This document shows positions 43,894-52,706 of a DNA stretch of 64,000 nucleotides, one piece after another. The stretch spans positions 868,001 to 932,000 of the forward strand of contig NZ_PXYA01000001.1 in assembly GCF_003841405.1 (NCBI RefSeq), in the 5' to 3' direction. How positions within the stretch are numbered: position 1 is the stretch's first letter; each line of letters opens with the position of its first letter. A program made the translations under genes and the position numbers. The notes below the pieces were generated by a model. The model did no database searches. It had not been told where the DNA came from and saw only the letters and a program-made list of their open reading frames with translations. The DNA is from Tetragenococcus halophilus subsp. halophilus DSM 20339. GTDB taxonomy: Bacteria > Bacillota > Bacilli > Lactobacillales > Enterococcaceae.

Positions 43894-44532
43894 TCACTTT
43901 TTTTCTAATTGACTTTTTATTACTTTCGCTTTTTCTACAATATTTTCAAATTTATTATGCATTATACTATTTTTATCAACTATCTCACTGCCTATGCCTA
44001 CACTATCTGCGCCGGCATTGAGCATTTCTTGGACATTACCTTTGTTAATAGCGCCTACTGCCATAATTGATAATTGTGACAATGGCCCCTTTAATTGTTT
44101 AATATAATTTGCTCCTAAAACACCAGCAGGAAACATTTTGATCATCCGAGCCCCATTTTCCCATGCCATTAATGCTTCAGTTGCTGTTGCTACACCAGGG
44201 ACCGGAAGAACATTATACCTTAAACATAGCTTAATTACTTCTATGTTCAATGTGGGAGCTAAAACAAATTTAGCCCCTGCATCAATTGCAATTTTTGCTG
44301 TTTCAGTATCTAGAACTGTTCCTGCCCCTATCAAAAAGTCTTCACTATAATTTTTTGTCATATAGGATATCATATTACTAGCTCCAGCTGTATTAAATGT
44401 TACTTCAACAACTTTAATTCCACCCTTAGCCAAAGCATGAGCAATATTATCAATTTTTTCTTCCTCTATCCCTCGAATTATTGAACATATTTTTTCTTTT
44501 TTTATTACTGATATTATTTCTTGATCATCCAT
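43894..44532 (-). CDS. 2-dehydro-3-deoxy-6-phosphogalactonate/gluconate aldolase-like
   Basis: About 212 aa of the KDPG/KDPGal aldolase TIM-barrel family. The catalytic E lies in V-E-V-T-F-N, and the Schiff-base lysine in R-M-I-K-M-F-P-A-G. A-T-A-T-E-A matches DgoA better than Eda. It cleaves KDPGal to pyruvate and glyceraldehyde-3-phosphate. The ATG at 44532 has AAAGGAG; seven further codons upstream do not. Last gene of the operon. Confidence 0.85.
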   Translation of the reverse strand: MDDQEIISVIKKEKICSIIRGIEEEKIDNIAHALAKGGIKVVEVTFNTAGASNMISYMTKNYSEDFLIGAGTVLDTETAKIAIDAGAKFVLAPTLNIEVIKLCLRYNVLPVPGVATATEALMAWENGARMIKMFPAGVLGANYIKQLKGPLSQLSIMAVGAINKGNVQEMLNAGADSVGIGSEIVDKNSIMHNKFENIVEKAKVIKSQLEKK

Positions 44533-44599
44533 TTTATTATCTCCTTTATACAAGGTGCCTCTTCAAAAATTCCTATAAATATTTTTATTCAGCAGTGAT

Positions 44600-45748
44600 T
44601 TACCATTCAGCAATCGTACCATCATAGTTTTTCCACCAAGGATTTTGCCAATTTAAAGGTTCCTTACTAACATCATAAATTAAATCTTCTTCCAGCTCTA
44701 AACCTAATCCAGGAAGCTTCGGTACGTCAGCAAAACCATCTTTATATTTAAAAATCTCTTTATTTTTAACAAAGTCTAGCAGGTCTATATTGCCTTGGTT
44801 ATAGTGAATATTCAGACTTTGCTCTTGTATAAATACATTCGGAGTACAAGCATCTACTTGGAAAGTTGCTGCAAGTGCAATTGGTCCATAAGGAGCATGT
44901 GGCGCGACACCAAAATCATAAGTTTCAGCCATTGCCGCTATTTTTCTTGTTTCTAATATCCCTCCTGTTAAAATGACATCAGGTTGAATGATATCTGCTA
45001 CTCCTTTACTTATAATATCTTTAAAAGACCATCTAGTATAAAGCCTCTCGCCTGTTGCGATAGGCATACTAGCTATTTGATACAAATTTTCTAAAGCTTC
45101 GTTGTGTTCTGGTAGTACGGGTTCTTCTATGAACATTAATCGATATGGACGCAATTCTTCCATTAACACTTTAGCCATTGGTTTATGAACTCTTCCATGA
45201 AAATCTACTGCTATATCTAAATCATTTCCAAAGTGATTACGTAATAATTCTACTCTTTCTAACACCTCATCAACTTTTTTATAAGTATCAATATAATGTA
45301 GCTCTTCTGTCCCATTCATTTTAATTGCGCTAAAACCGGACTCATATTTCGTTTTTGCTTCTTTCAATATGTCATTAGGCCGGTCTCCTCCAATCCATGA
45401 ATATACTTTTAATGAATCACGTACTTTTCCACCTAGTAATTCATAAATAGGAACTCCGAGCCTTTTTCCCTTAATATCCCATAATGCAATTTCAATAGCA
45501 GAAATAACGGTCATGGAAACAGGACCGCCTCTAAAGAAGTGCCTGTATAAACGTTGCCAAATTCTCTCGATCTCATTTGAATTTGCCCCTAGAATTCGCT
45601 CACACATTTCCTTTGCGCCTTGGATCACTGTTTCTGTCCTTGTGCCAGATACCATCTCTCCCCAACCCTCTAAACCATCTTCTGTTTTAAGTTTGAGAAA
45701 AATCCAGCGAGGTTTTACTGCATAAATTTTATAATCTACGATTTTCAA
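44600..45748 (-). CDS. dgoD: D-galactonate dehydratase-like enolase-superfamily enzyme
   Basis: A 382-aa mandelate-racemase-group enzyme. Magnesium ligands and acid/base residues match DgoD: D and H in V-D-F-H-G-R-V, E in F-I-E-E-P, E in T-G-E-R-L-Y and H in A-P-H-A-P-Y-G-P. The resemblance to E. coli DgoD runs the full length, ending in T-I-A-E-W versus S-V-A-E-W (from memory). It removes water from an aldonate to give a 2-keto-3-deoxy acid. Whether it takes the free or 6-phosphorylated acid is open. Confidence 0.85.
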   Translation of the reverse strand: MKIVDYKIYAVKPRWIFLKLKTEDGLEGWGEMVSGTRTETVIQGAKEMCERILGANSNEIERIWQRLYRHFFRGGPVSMTVISAIEIALWDIKGKRLGVPIYELLGGKVRDSLKVYSWIGGDRPNDILKEAKTKYESGFSAIKMNGTEELHYIDTYKKVDEVLERVELLRNHFGNDLDIAVDFHGRVHKPMAKVLMEELRPYRLMFIEEPVLPEHNEALENLYQIASMPIATGERLYTRWSFKDIISKGVADIIQPDVILTGGILETRKIAAMAETYDFGVAPHAPYGPIALAATFQVDACTPNVFIQEQSLNIHYNQGNIDLLDFVKNKEIFKYKDGFADVPKLPGLGLELEEDLIYDVSKEPLNWQNPWWKNYDGTIAEW

Positions 45749-45776
45749 AAATGCACTTCCTCCTTATTTTATAAAG

Positions 45777-46256
45777 TCAAGAAGCTATTAATTCTAATAT
45801 TTCTTCTTTCGTGTCCGCTTCGATAATATTTTTTAATGTTTCTTTTGACTGTATTAAACCCATTATTTCTTGAAGTAATTTTAATTGCTTATTACCATCA
45901 TCAACCGCTAACATAAAGACTACGTTTATTGGAATAATTTTTTTACCATCTTCCATACTATAAAAATTTATTGGATTTTTCAGTACTGCTAGTGCAACAG
46001 CAGGCTCATTAACATATTCTACGTCAGAATGAGGAATAGCTACGCCTATTTCTTCTATTTGTAAGCCTGTTGGAAATTTCTTCTCTCTTTCTATAACTTT
46101 TTTGATAAATTCTTCATTAACGTTTTCATGTCTATTTAGTTCTTTTGCCATATAAAGTAACAAATCTTCTTGACTATTAACCTCTAAATCTAAAAACAAC
46201 AAATCTTTGTTTATATAATGATTCAATGTGTCCATACGGTTTTCCTTTCTATTCAT
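45777..46256 (-). CDS. PTS fructose/galactitol-type subunit IIA
   Basis: A 159-aa EIIA of the mannitol/fructose fold. The phosphorylated histidine is in G-V-A-I-P-H-S-D, preceded by F-P-T-G-L-Q. It feeds phosphate to the IIB at 47671-47979. Five bases downstream of IIC. Confidence 0.9.
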   Translation of the reverse strand: MNRKENRMDTLNHYINKDLLFLDLEVNSQEDLLLYMAKELNRHENVNEEFIKKVIEREKKFPTGLQIEEIGVAIPHSDVEYVNEPAVALAVLKNPINFYSMEDGKKIIPINVVFMLAVDDGNKQLKLLQEIMGLIQSKETLKNIIEADTKEEILELIAS

Positions 46257-46261
46257 TTTTA

Positions 46262-47647
46262 TTATTCTTTTGAAAATTTGTGTCCTGTTAGAATTTCACG
46301 AACTTTGTTGTTATTTCGTACATATTTCATCAATACTATTATGGCGATAATTGATACTATAATTAGAATCCAATTTTGTCCTAAATAATAAGCAACTCCC
46401 GCAACTGGTCTAATATCGGCCCCTACTAAAGCTGACCCAGCTTCTACATCAATTCCTCCAATTTGACGTGCTATACCGTTAAAGACAGGAGAAATCCAAG
46501 TGGAAAAGTAAAAAGTAATCCCGAGGGAAACAATATTGGTTATTACTGAAGCAATAAGGTTACCATTCATCACTGCGACAGTACCTGCAGCTAGGAAAAA
46601 TGGAGTCACTCCTAAATCGCCTAACATTAGGAACTCATTTCCCGGAAGGAAAAAAATCATTGCGACAGTAATGACCATTGAAAGTAAACCAGTAGTGATC
46701 GTATCTGGATGACCGATAGCTAAAGCTCCGTCCATACCAAAGTCTAATTCTCTATCTCCGCCTCTAGCTGTAATAATATCTCGTGCGCGCTCATTCAATA
46801 CGTTAAATCCTTCTAAAAGCGCTCCAGTTGCTTTAGGGTATAAATAAATGAAAGAACCTGTTGCAATACCCATTGTTAAAATATTAGCCCAAGTCTCCAT
46901 CGTGCCATACTGTCCAGCATAAGCAATTAAACCAATGACACATGCAATAATAAAACCTACAACTACAGAATCACCGAAAACTCCAAAACGTCTTTGAATT
47001 GATTCAGAATTTATTTTAATTCTAAAAATACCTAGTTTTTCCAAAGGCCACCTTAAAATCATAGCCACCAGTGTACCGCTAATAAGTGAGCCGTGTGGAA
47101 ATGAAATTCCAGGTAAATCAAAAAATTCCTGCATCCTTGGTGCCGCAAAATCTGCTAAAGCAATACAAATAAGTTCCATTAAAACTGCAACTGTTATGCC
47201 CATTAGGTAGTTTCCTGTTTGGTAAAAAATTAATGTACCGATAAACGCCCATTGCCAGTAATTCCATACATCAATATCGAGTGTATCCGTGAGATTAAAC
47301 CGAATAAGTATGAAATTTACAATCAAGCCTACCGGGATGATCGCTGCGCCAATCGTTGTGGAATAAGATAAAGCAGATAGTACGCCCCATCCTGTATCAA
47401 TATAAGGAAGCTGTATACCTTGTGTAGTTATCATTTCGGTAAGCGCTTCGCCCATGGCGCCTAAAAAGTATGGATTCAATATTGAAATTAACCCATTTAA
47501 CCCTACCCCAATATAAATAGCTGACTTAAATGCCTGTCCAGGCTTAATTTTAAGTAAAAGTTCAACTATAAAGATAAAAATTGGTAGGATAATTGCTGCG
47601 CCAAATGTCCCCATAATTTGTTCAAATATGTCCATAAAATATCCCAT
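46262..47647 (-). CDS. PTS galactitol-family subunit IIC
   Basis: A 461-aa polytopic permease of the GatC family: G-V-G-L-N-G-L-I at the N-terminus, P-G-I-S-F-P-H-G-S-L, D-S-V-V-V-G-F-I, D-I-R-P-V-A-G-V-A-Y near the end. The real substrate is likely an aldonate or related compound, judged from the enzymes in the operon rather than from the permease. Confidence 0.88.
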   Translation of the reverse strand: MGYFMDIFEQIMGTFGAAIILPIFIFIVELLLKIKPGQAFKSAIYIGVGLNGLISILNPYFLGAMGEALTEMITTQGIQLPYIDTGWGVLSALSYSTTIGAAIIPVGLIVNFILIRFNLTDTLDIDVWNYWQWAFIGTLIFYQTGNYLMGITVAVLMELICIALADFAAPRMQEFFDLPGISFPHGSLISGTLVAMILRWPLEKLGIFRIKINSESIQRRFGVFGDSVVVGFIIACVIGLIAYAGQYGTMETWANILTMGIATGSFIYLYPKATGALLEGFNVLNERARDIITARGGDRELDFGMDGALAIGHPDTITTGLLSMVITVAMIFFLPGNEFLMLGDLGVTPFFLAAGTVAVMNGNLIASVITNIVSLGITFYFSTWISPVFNGIARQIGGIDVEAGSALVGADIRPVAGVAYYLGQNWILIIVSIIAIIVLMKYVRNNNKVREILTGHKFSKE

Positions 47648-47670
47648 TATTATCCTCCTTAACTTTTAAC

Positions 47671-47979
47671 TTAATCATTAGCTAATTCTACAATTTGGGA
47701 AATTACAGATTCTTGCCCTACTCCCGTCAAAAATGGCACACCGTTCAATACGGGAATATCAGAATCTTGAGCAAAATTTTGTCCTGCGGTAGAAACTGCT
47801 AAATCAAATTTTTTTGATTCTAATGCTTGTGCACCTTCTGCTACACGTTTTTGAGTAATCTTTGCTTGTATCCCTTCTTTTTGTAAGGCGTCCTTTATTT
47901 TATTCAATACAACAGTAGATGTTACTGCTCCATTTCCACAAACTACTAAAATTTCTAATCTTTTTGCCATGTTTTTCAC
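47671..47979 (-). CDS. PTS galactitol-type subunit IIB
   Basis: A 102-aa EIIB with the phosphocysteine loop V-V-C-G-N-G-A-V-T-S-T near the N-terminus and a G-V-P-F-L-T-G-V-G motif before the C-terminus. It transfers phosphate from IIA to the incoming substrate. Confidence 0.9.
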   Translation of the reverse strand: MKNMAKRLEILVVCGNGAVTSTVVLNKIKDALQKEGIQAKITQKRVAEGAQALESKKFDLAVSTAGQNFAQDSDIPVLNGVPFLTGVGQESVISQIVELAND

Positions 47980-47987
47980 TCCATCTA

Positions 47988-48893
47988 TTATTTATTATTA
48001 GCTTTATTCGTTAATGCTTGAAATAAGAATTTTCGATTTTCTTTTTCCAACTTAAATAAATCATCAGTTTCCTGTCCTCGAACTTCGATAGCTACATATA
48101 CTTTTTCAGATCTAAACTTTAATCCATCAGCTTCATCTAACATTTGAGTAGCAAAATTTTGAGTTAAAAAACCTGGGGTACCCACCCGAAGATGTTTATC
48201 ACCAAACAGTTCACTCTCTTGATTTAACACAACATTTGCTAGATGAATTCTTTGCGAGTATTTACTTAATTTTTTCATGCTTTTGATAACGCATTCATTA
48301 TTCAAAACAATATGTGCAGTATCTATACAAACTGATAACTTATTTAGTTTATCTTGTTCTTCTAATCGTTCGAATAAATCCAGCACATAATCTGTACTTC
48401 CTACAACAAACTTTTTATCTGCATCCGTATCTAGAGGTTCCAGAAGAAGTTCAATTTGTTCATATTGCTCAACATAATCTATTAACTCTATGATTGATTT
48501 TTCAAAGTTCTGAATCTGTTTGTTCATTTCTAAATTGGATAATATTTTCTTACCACTAGTAAAACCAATAAATTCTGCATTGGATTCAACTGATAAGTCA
48601 ATAATCTCTTTCATATACCGGACAGCTTCTTGTCTTTTTTCTTCATCTGGATCAGCCAGATATAGCTTTTTATTGTTTAAATTACTGGTGGACCAGATGG
48701 TTACGCTAACATTTTTTCTACTTACAAACTCAGCAAATTCTTTTCTAATTTCTTTATCAAAAATCAGTCTTGTTTCTAGAGATTTATATTCGTAAATATC
48801 ATATAAATCTCTATAATAACTCATAATCTCTGCTTCATTTCTGGAAATAGGATCAAAGACATTATTAAATAGGATAGACGGAATTAATGACAT
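47988..48893 (-). CDS. Sugar-phosphate isomerase/epimerase-like TIM barrel
   Basis: A 301-aa AP-endonuclease-2-type barrel. Likely metal ligands: E in L-L-L-E-P-L-D, D-x-x-H in C-I-D-T-A-H, H in R-I-H-L-A-N, and E in V-A-I-E-V-R-G. Family members isomerise or epimerise sugars or inosose compounds. The substrate is not determined. Eight bases before the IIB gene. Confidence 0.75.
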   Translation of the reverse strand: MSLIPSILFNNVFDPISRNEAEIMSYYRDLYDIYEYKSLETRLIFDKEIRKEFAEFVSRKNVSVTIWSTSNLNNKKLYLADPDEEKRQEAVRYMKEIIDLSVESNAEFIGFTSGKKILSNLEMNKQIQNFEKSIIELIDYVEQYEQIELLLEPLDTDADKKFVVGSTDYVLDLFERLEEQDKLNKLSVCIDTAHIVLNNECVIKSMKKLSKYSQRIHLANVVLNQESELFGDKHLRVGTPGFLTQNFATQMLDEADGLKFRSEKVYVAIEVRGQETDDLFKLEKENRKFLFQALTNKANNK

Positions 48894-48933
48894 TATATTT
48901 CCTCCCTTATTTTTAAGTAATAAACGTAGATGC

Positions 48934-49968
48934 TTAATCCTTAGCTAATTTATAAACAGTCGCTTTATTCGTTGTATGATTGGCTGCACCAATGTAGATT
49001 TCATCATTGAAGTTTGCTGCAGCAACATTAATTGGACCTAATCCAGAATCGACAACTTCTTTTATATATTCTCCTTTCCGATATTGAATAATTATTAACT
49101 CTGCTGTGCCTTTCCTGGCACTAATTATCAGTGTGGGAGTTTCATTAATTTCTATTACTGATAGACCATGAATAATTTCTGCTCCGTTGGAATATGAAAA
49201 TTGTTCTTTATATTCATTTTGTCCATTTTTTTTAAGGATCCTTGCTGTATTACCATGAAAATCATCAATTTTAACCAGCTCTTCTTTACCGTCTTTATCT
49301 AGGTCATACAAAAGTAAATCACTGGTTGGCCCATTGTAAATCATAGAAGTTTGCCAATTTTCTATTCGAGAATCGATTAAGTTTAATTCAACTACTCCTT
49401 GAACACCAGAAAAATATAACTTTCCCATGCCATTATTAAAGTAGCCGTGATTTTTATATAAACCTTCAAATACCAAACTTGGATTAATATAAAAATCCTT
49501 TGAGTAGTCATCAGGAAGTTCAAATGCATAGACAGCTCCTGGAAGTTGCCAATCCTCTTTGTTCTTTTTAAAATGAGAAATTGTTGCAAAAATAACAAAT
49601 TTGGTACTATCTATTTCTACAATATCCATCCTATGAATAAAGGGAAAATGGATTAAATCTTTTTTCATCCAAACATCATTTATCTTTTTTAACCATACAA
49701 TCTTAGATATACTAGGAGACTTCTTTAGATAAAATTCGTGAATAGCTAAAAATTCGTTTTGTTTATCTGGTATTTGTTTAATGCTCATACAACCACCAGC
49801 GTTTTCCCAAAGCGTTTCTCTTTCTTCAAAGTTATCCCCTAAAAACGCTATTCCTTTGGCATCTTTGCCGTCACTTGCAAAAGCAAAGCCATTTTTGTTA
49901 TCTATGTTTACAGGAGCGATCGTGTAACATCTATTCATTTCAAAAAGATCTTTTTTGTCAAATTTCAT
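48934..49968 (-). CDS. Unassigned propeller-like protein in the sugar-acid PTS operon
   Basis: 344 aa with no signal peptide and no recognised catalytic motif. The sequence is a succession of short beta strands with repeated D-x-D/N and G-x-x-x-L elements (for example Y-D-L-D-K-D-G-K-E-E-L, an FG-GAP/VCBS-like calcium loop, and I-S-A-R-K-G-T-A-E-L). This suggests a beta-propeller, and conserved-looking H residues (F-I-H-R-M-D, H-G-Y, F-H-G-N, I-H-G-L) could line a central site. It sits six bases after the dehydrogenase and is surely co-expressed. Possible roles: sugar-acid lactonase, mutarotase or dehydratase. None can be claimed. Confidence 0.6.
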   Translation of the reverse strand: MKFDKKDLFEMNRCYTIAPVNIDNKNGFAFASDGKDAKGIAFLGDNFEERETLWENAGGCMSIKQIPDKQNEFLAIHEFYLKKSPSISKIVWLKKINDVWMKKDLIHFPFIHRMDIVEIDSTKFVIFATISHFKKNKEDWQLPGAVYAFELPDDYSKDFYINPSLVFEGLYKNHGYFNNGMGKLYFSGVQGVVELNLIDSRIENWQTSMIYNGPTSDLLLYDLDKDGKEELVKIDDFHGNTARILKKNGQNEYKEQFSYSNGAEIIHGLSVIEINETPTLIISARKGTAELIIIQYRKGEYIKEVVDSGLGPINVAAANFNDEIYIGAANHTTNKATVYKLAKD

Positions 49969-49974
49969 ACTTAA

Positions 49975-50943
49975 TCACATCCCGTTTCTAATGTTCTTTT
50001 CAGGAGGGCGTTTCCCATCCTTTATTGCTAAGACACAATCAACAGCTCCATTGCCCATAGTTAAATTTGCGTCAATTGTAGTCGCACCAATATGCGGAGA
50101 AGCAATTACATTATCATGGTTAAAGATCTCTAAGTACGGCGTTGGTTCTTCTTCGTAATCATCAATAGCATATCCTCTAATCTTTTCATCTGTTAATGCT
50201 TTATCTATTGCTGTACGATCTACTAATCCAGCGCGAGCAGCATTAACAATAAGCACATTTTCCTTCGTTACTTCTAATTCATGTTTTCCAATAAAATGAT
50301 GTGTTTCTGGCGTATCAGGAATATGCAATGTAATGAAATCAGATTCTTTTAGTAATTTTTCTTTGTCCACATATTCCGCTCCCAAATCAATAACTTCAGG
50401 ATTTTGTATTAAATCATAAGCAAGTACTTTCATGTCAAAACCTGTAGTTCTTTTAATTACTTCTGAACCAATAGCCCCCGTACCAACCACACCGATTGTT
50501 TTACCTTTCATACTTATTCCAGGTCGTTTATTCCAGATACCTTCACGAACTTCTTTGTTTCCAATTGGTATATTTCTAGCTAAGGAAATAAGAAAACCAA
50601 TAGCTAAATCTGCAACTTCATTACTATTAGCACCTGGAACATTTGTGACAAATATCTTTCTCTGTTTAGCAGCTTCTAAATCAATTGAGTCAAAACCAAC
50701 GCCATGTTTTGCAATAATTTTAACCGAATCATCCAGATTATTTATTACATTTTTTGTTACCTTGTCCGTTCCAACAATCAAAGCATCTGCTCCTTTTGAT
50801 CGTTGGATAATTTCCTCTTCAGTTAGGGGTCTGCCCTTCTTGTTTGTAGTGATTTCACAACCTGCTTCTCTTAATCGTTCTACAGGTGCATCGTTAAACT
50901 TTCCAAAAGTAACTGTAGTAGCTACAACTTTAAATTTGTTCAT
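49975..50943 (-). CDS. D-2-hydroxyacid dehydrogenase (phosphoglycerate-dehydrogenase-like)
   Basis: A 322-aa NAD-dependent enzyme: V-G-T-G-A-I-G-S cofactor loop, and the catalytic R (N-A-A-R-A-G-L-V-D), E (Y-E-E-E-P) and H (S-P-H-I-G-A) triad. It interconverts 2-hydroxy and 2-oxo acids. In this operon it may reduce or oxidise the 2-position of an aldonate or keto-acid. First gene of the operon, preceded by an 18-bp palindrome. Confidence 0.85.
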   Translation of the reverse strand: MNKFKVVATTVTFGKFNDAPVERLREAGCEITTNKKGRPLTEEEIIQRSKGADALIVGTDKVTKNVINNLDDSVKIIAKHGVGFDSIDLEAAKQRKIFVTNVPGANSNEVADLAIGFLISLARNIPIGNKEVREGIWNKRPGISMKGKTIGVVGTGAIGSEVIKRTTGFDMKVLAYDLIQNPEVIDLGAEYVDKEKLLKESDFITLHIPDTPETHHFIGKHELEVTKENVLIVNAARAGLVDRTAIDKALTDEKIRGYAIDDYEEEPTPYLEIFNHDNVIASPHIGATTIDANLTMGNGAVDCVLAIKDGKRPPEKNIRNGM

Positions 50944-50990
50944 AATTTTTCTCCTTTTTATAAAATTTATATTAGTTCACGTAAATTAAA

Positions 50991-51008
50991 TTAGGTTATA
51001 TAACCTAA
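50991..51008. promoter_or_regulatory. Perfect 18-bp palindromic operator
   Basis: TTAGGTTATATAACCTAA is a perfect palindrome 48 bases upstream of the first gene of the galactitol-family PTS operon. A half-site-like TATAACCTTAAA recurs at 51252-51263. The repressor is not identified in the window. Confidence 0.55.
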
Positions 51009-51213
51009 ACTATGATGGTCTCCGCCTTCCCCCCTTTTGTTTTATTTATCAGTTAATGACTATTAATTCATATATATATTCTTAACTTATTGTCTTTGCA
51101 TAAAAAATAAACCCAAACCTTTCTCTAGCTAAAACTAAAGAAAAAGCTTGGTTAAGCCCGCTAATTTCAGTTACTCCCCTTATTAATATTTTTACCGCTT
51201 TCATATGCAAACG

Positions 51214-51228
51214 AACTAATAATTAGTT
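51214..51228. promoter_or_regulatory. Palindrome AACTAAT-A-ATTAGTT
   Basis: A perfect 7-bp inverted repeat around one base, in the gap upstream of both the sugar-acid operon and the XRE gene. A possible operator for either side. Confidence 0.35.
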
Positions 51229-51400
51229 AACCGATATAATTACGAACTAATTATAACCTTAAATATATTATTAATCAATATATATTTAAAAAAACGTATT
51301 ATTAATATGTGTAACAACTGAGTTAAAAAAACTATAATTAACTTAATTATATACGTGACTATTTAGCACTCATTATAAATAAAATAACAGGAGAATTTTG

Positions 51401-51724
51401 ATGAAGTTAAAACAAGAAAGGGAAATCGGCAAACAACTTGTAGCTTATCGAGAAAAAGCTGGCTTGACCCAGCAAAAAATTGGTGATTTAACTGGCTTAA
51501 CCTCGGACCAAATAGGGTTATTAGAAAGAGGACAACGTAATTGGACGCTCGGTACTTTAATAAGGGTTACCAATGCACTAGATGTCAACCTTACAACACT
51601 TTTTCAAGCCTTTGAACAAAATGATGAACAAACAAATGAGCTACTTCAAAAAATTGAGCGCAATCCTAAAAAAGAAACTTTGATAAAAGCTTTTAATGAA
51701 ATTCTTGATACTTATGATGATTGA
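51401..51724 (+). CDS. XRE-family HTH regulator
   Basis: A 107-aa protein. The HTH_3 domain (about 8-62) contains A-G-L-T-Q-Q-K-I-G-D-L-T-G-L and Q-I-G-L-L-E-R-G-Q-R-N-W-T-L-G-T-L. A short helical tail follows. The ATG at 51401 follows AGGAG by seven bases; the TTG just upstream is not needed. It diverges from the sugar-acid operon and could regulate it or the accessory patch downstream. Confidence 0.85.
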   Translation: MKLKQEREIGKQLVAYREKAGLTQQKIGDLTGLTSDQIGLLERGQRNWTLGTLIRVTNALDVNLTTLFQAFEQNDEQTNELLQKIERNPKKETLIKAFNEILDTYDD

Positions 51725-51837
51725 GTTTGAATTAGTCAAACAAGAAAATTTGTTAGCTTGTATACTATAAATTGTCTTGAGTTTATTTAGAGAATTAAAA
51801 CGGTTATTTTTTCTGTTTTGTGTTAATAATTACAATA

Positions 51838-51889
51838 AAAATAGGCATCGATAGAGTTCCACTTCAAGACTCTATCGATGCCTATTTTA
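51838..51889. terminator. Bidirectional terminator
   Basis: A 17-bp perfect stem (ATAGGCATCGATAGAGT and its complement) ends with TTTTAT on plus and with A-rich flank on the other side. Confidence 0.85.
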
Positions 51890-51986
51890 TATAGCTATTT
51901 GACAAAAAGCTAAAGAATACTGGGTCTTCTTTTACTTTGCTTTATATCCTATGCGGTTTTACGTCGATATTTCCCACGTTCACCTC

Positions 51987-52436
51987 CTAATCCTCTTCGC
52001 TTTCTCTAGGTTGCAACGTTATCGTTTCAACATCCTCGTCTGAACCATCTGTCGGCGTAAAAGTAATATTATCGTCTTCCTCAGAAACGTCAAATGTATT
52101 ACTTTCATCTTCGTTATCTGTATCTTGCAACGTAATTTGATCATCATCTAATGTATATTCAAATTTAAAATCCATCTCACTAGCTAATTCTTTAGCAAAA
52201 TCTTCACCCATTTGTTCCCATTCATCAGTAGCCGTTGATTCCATGCTGTCAACATCAACTTTTAACGTCATCACATGATCAGAAAAAGATGCGATCATAT
52301 TGGGTACATCTTCTTCATCAGGTTCAATAGACCAGTTATTTTCTTTTAAATCATCCTCAGAGACCTTTGAACTACAACCAACTAGAAATGTTAAACCTAA
52401 CGTACCCAACAATAACCCTTTTATAAACCTTTTCAT
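51987..52436 (-). CDS. Acidic lipoprotein, unknown function
   Basis: A 149-aa exported lipoprotein. It has M-K-R-F-I-K, a hydrophobic segment and the lipobox L-V-G-C-S-S. The mature part is very acidic, with alternating strands, and reads like a small beta-barrel (E-Y-T-L-D-D-D-Q-I-T-L then N-I-T-F-T-P). Enterococcal relatives of this layout are annotated only as lipoproteins. AGAAAGGGTATTTAAA precedes the ATG. Confidence 0.7.
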   Translation of the reverse strand: MKRFIKGLLLGTLGLTFLVGCSSKVSEDDLKENNWSIEPDEEDVPNMIASFSDHVMTLKVDVDSMESTATDEWEQMGEDFAKELASEMDFKFEYTLDDDQITLQDTDNEDESNTFDVSEEDDNITFTPTDGSDEDVETITLQPRESEED

Positions 52437-52497
52437 TTTAAATACCCTTTCTTTGTTAATTACATTTACTATTAGATTAAATCCACATAGTTTTTAT

Positions 52498-52686
52498 TTA
52501 AAAAAAATTTTTTGTTCCTTTATTATAGATTCTATTTCTTGTAGAACGTGTTGGGCTTTTTATAGCTCCTGTACCTTTTTTGCCATATGTAGGCGTAATG
52601 GATTTCTTTGCTTTGAGCTTTGATTTGCCGCTAGTCTTTGAGGCTACTAATTTTTTAATATTAGGTTTTCTAACGCCAAATTTCAC
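52498..52686 (-). CDS. Small basic phage-like protein
   Basis: A 62-aa protein from a GTG at 52686 behind AAAGGAGG; upstream codons lack a site. It is rich in K/R, with M-K-F-G-V-R-K-P, P-T-Y-G-K-K-G-T-G and N-K-G-T-K. The pattern recalls short proteins seen in staphylococcal and Listeria prophages (from memory). Function unknown. It lies just after the coiled-coil protein gene, overlapping the region of its ribosome site by none. Confidence 0.55.
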   Translation of the reverse strand: MKFGVRKPNIKKLVASKTSGKSKLKAKKSITPTYGKKGTGAIKSPTRSTRNRIYNKGTKNFF

Positions 52687-52706
52687 ACTAATACCTCCTT
52701 TCACTC

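Larger units (their letters stand above)
50944..51400. other. Regulatory gap between divergent genes
   Basis: 457 bases separate the sugar-acid operon (minus) and the XRE gene (plus). Besides the two palindromes listed separately, TTTTACCGCTTTCA at 51190-51203 matches a catabolite-responsive element with one mismatch on the minus strand. GAACTAAT repeats at 51213-51220 and 51244-51251. Confidence 0.45.

Noticed and set aside
49392-49598. 68-residue internal minus frame in the propeller-like gene
   Set aside because: The longer in-operon frame has consistent strands and coupling; this one is an out-of-frame shadow.
50432-50989. 185-residue plus-strand frame
   Set aside because: Antisense to the 2-hydroxyacid dehydrogenase, which has full catalytic motifs.
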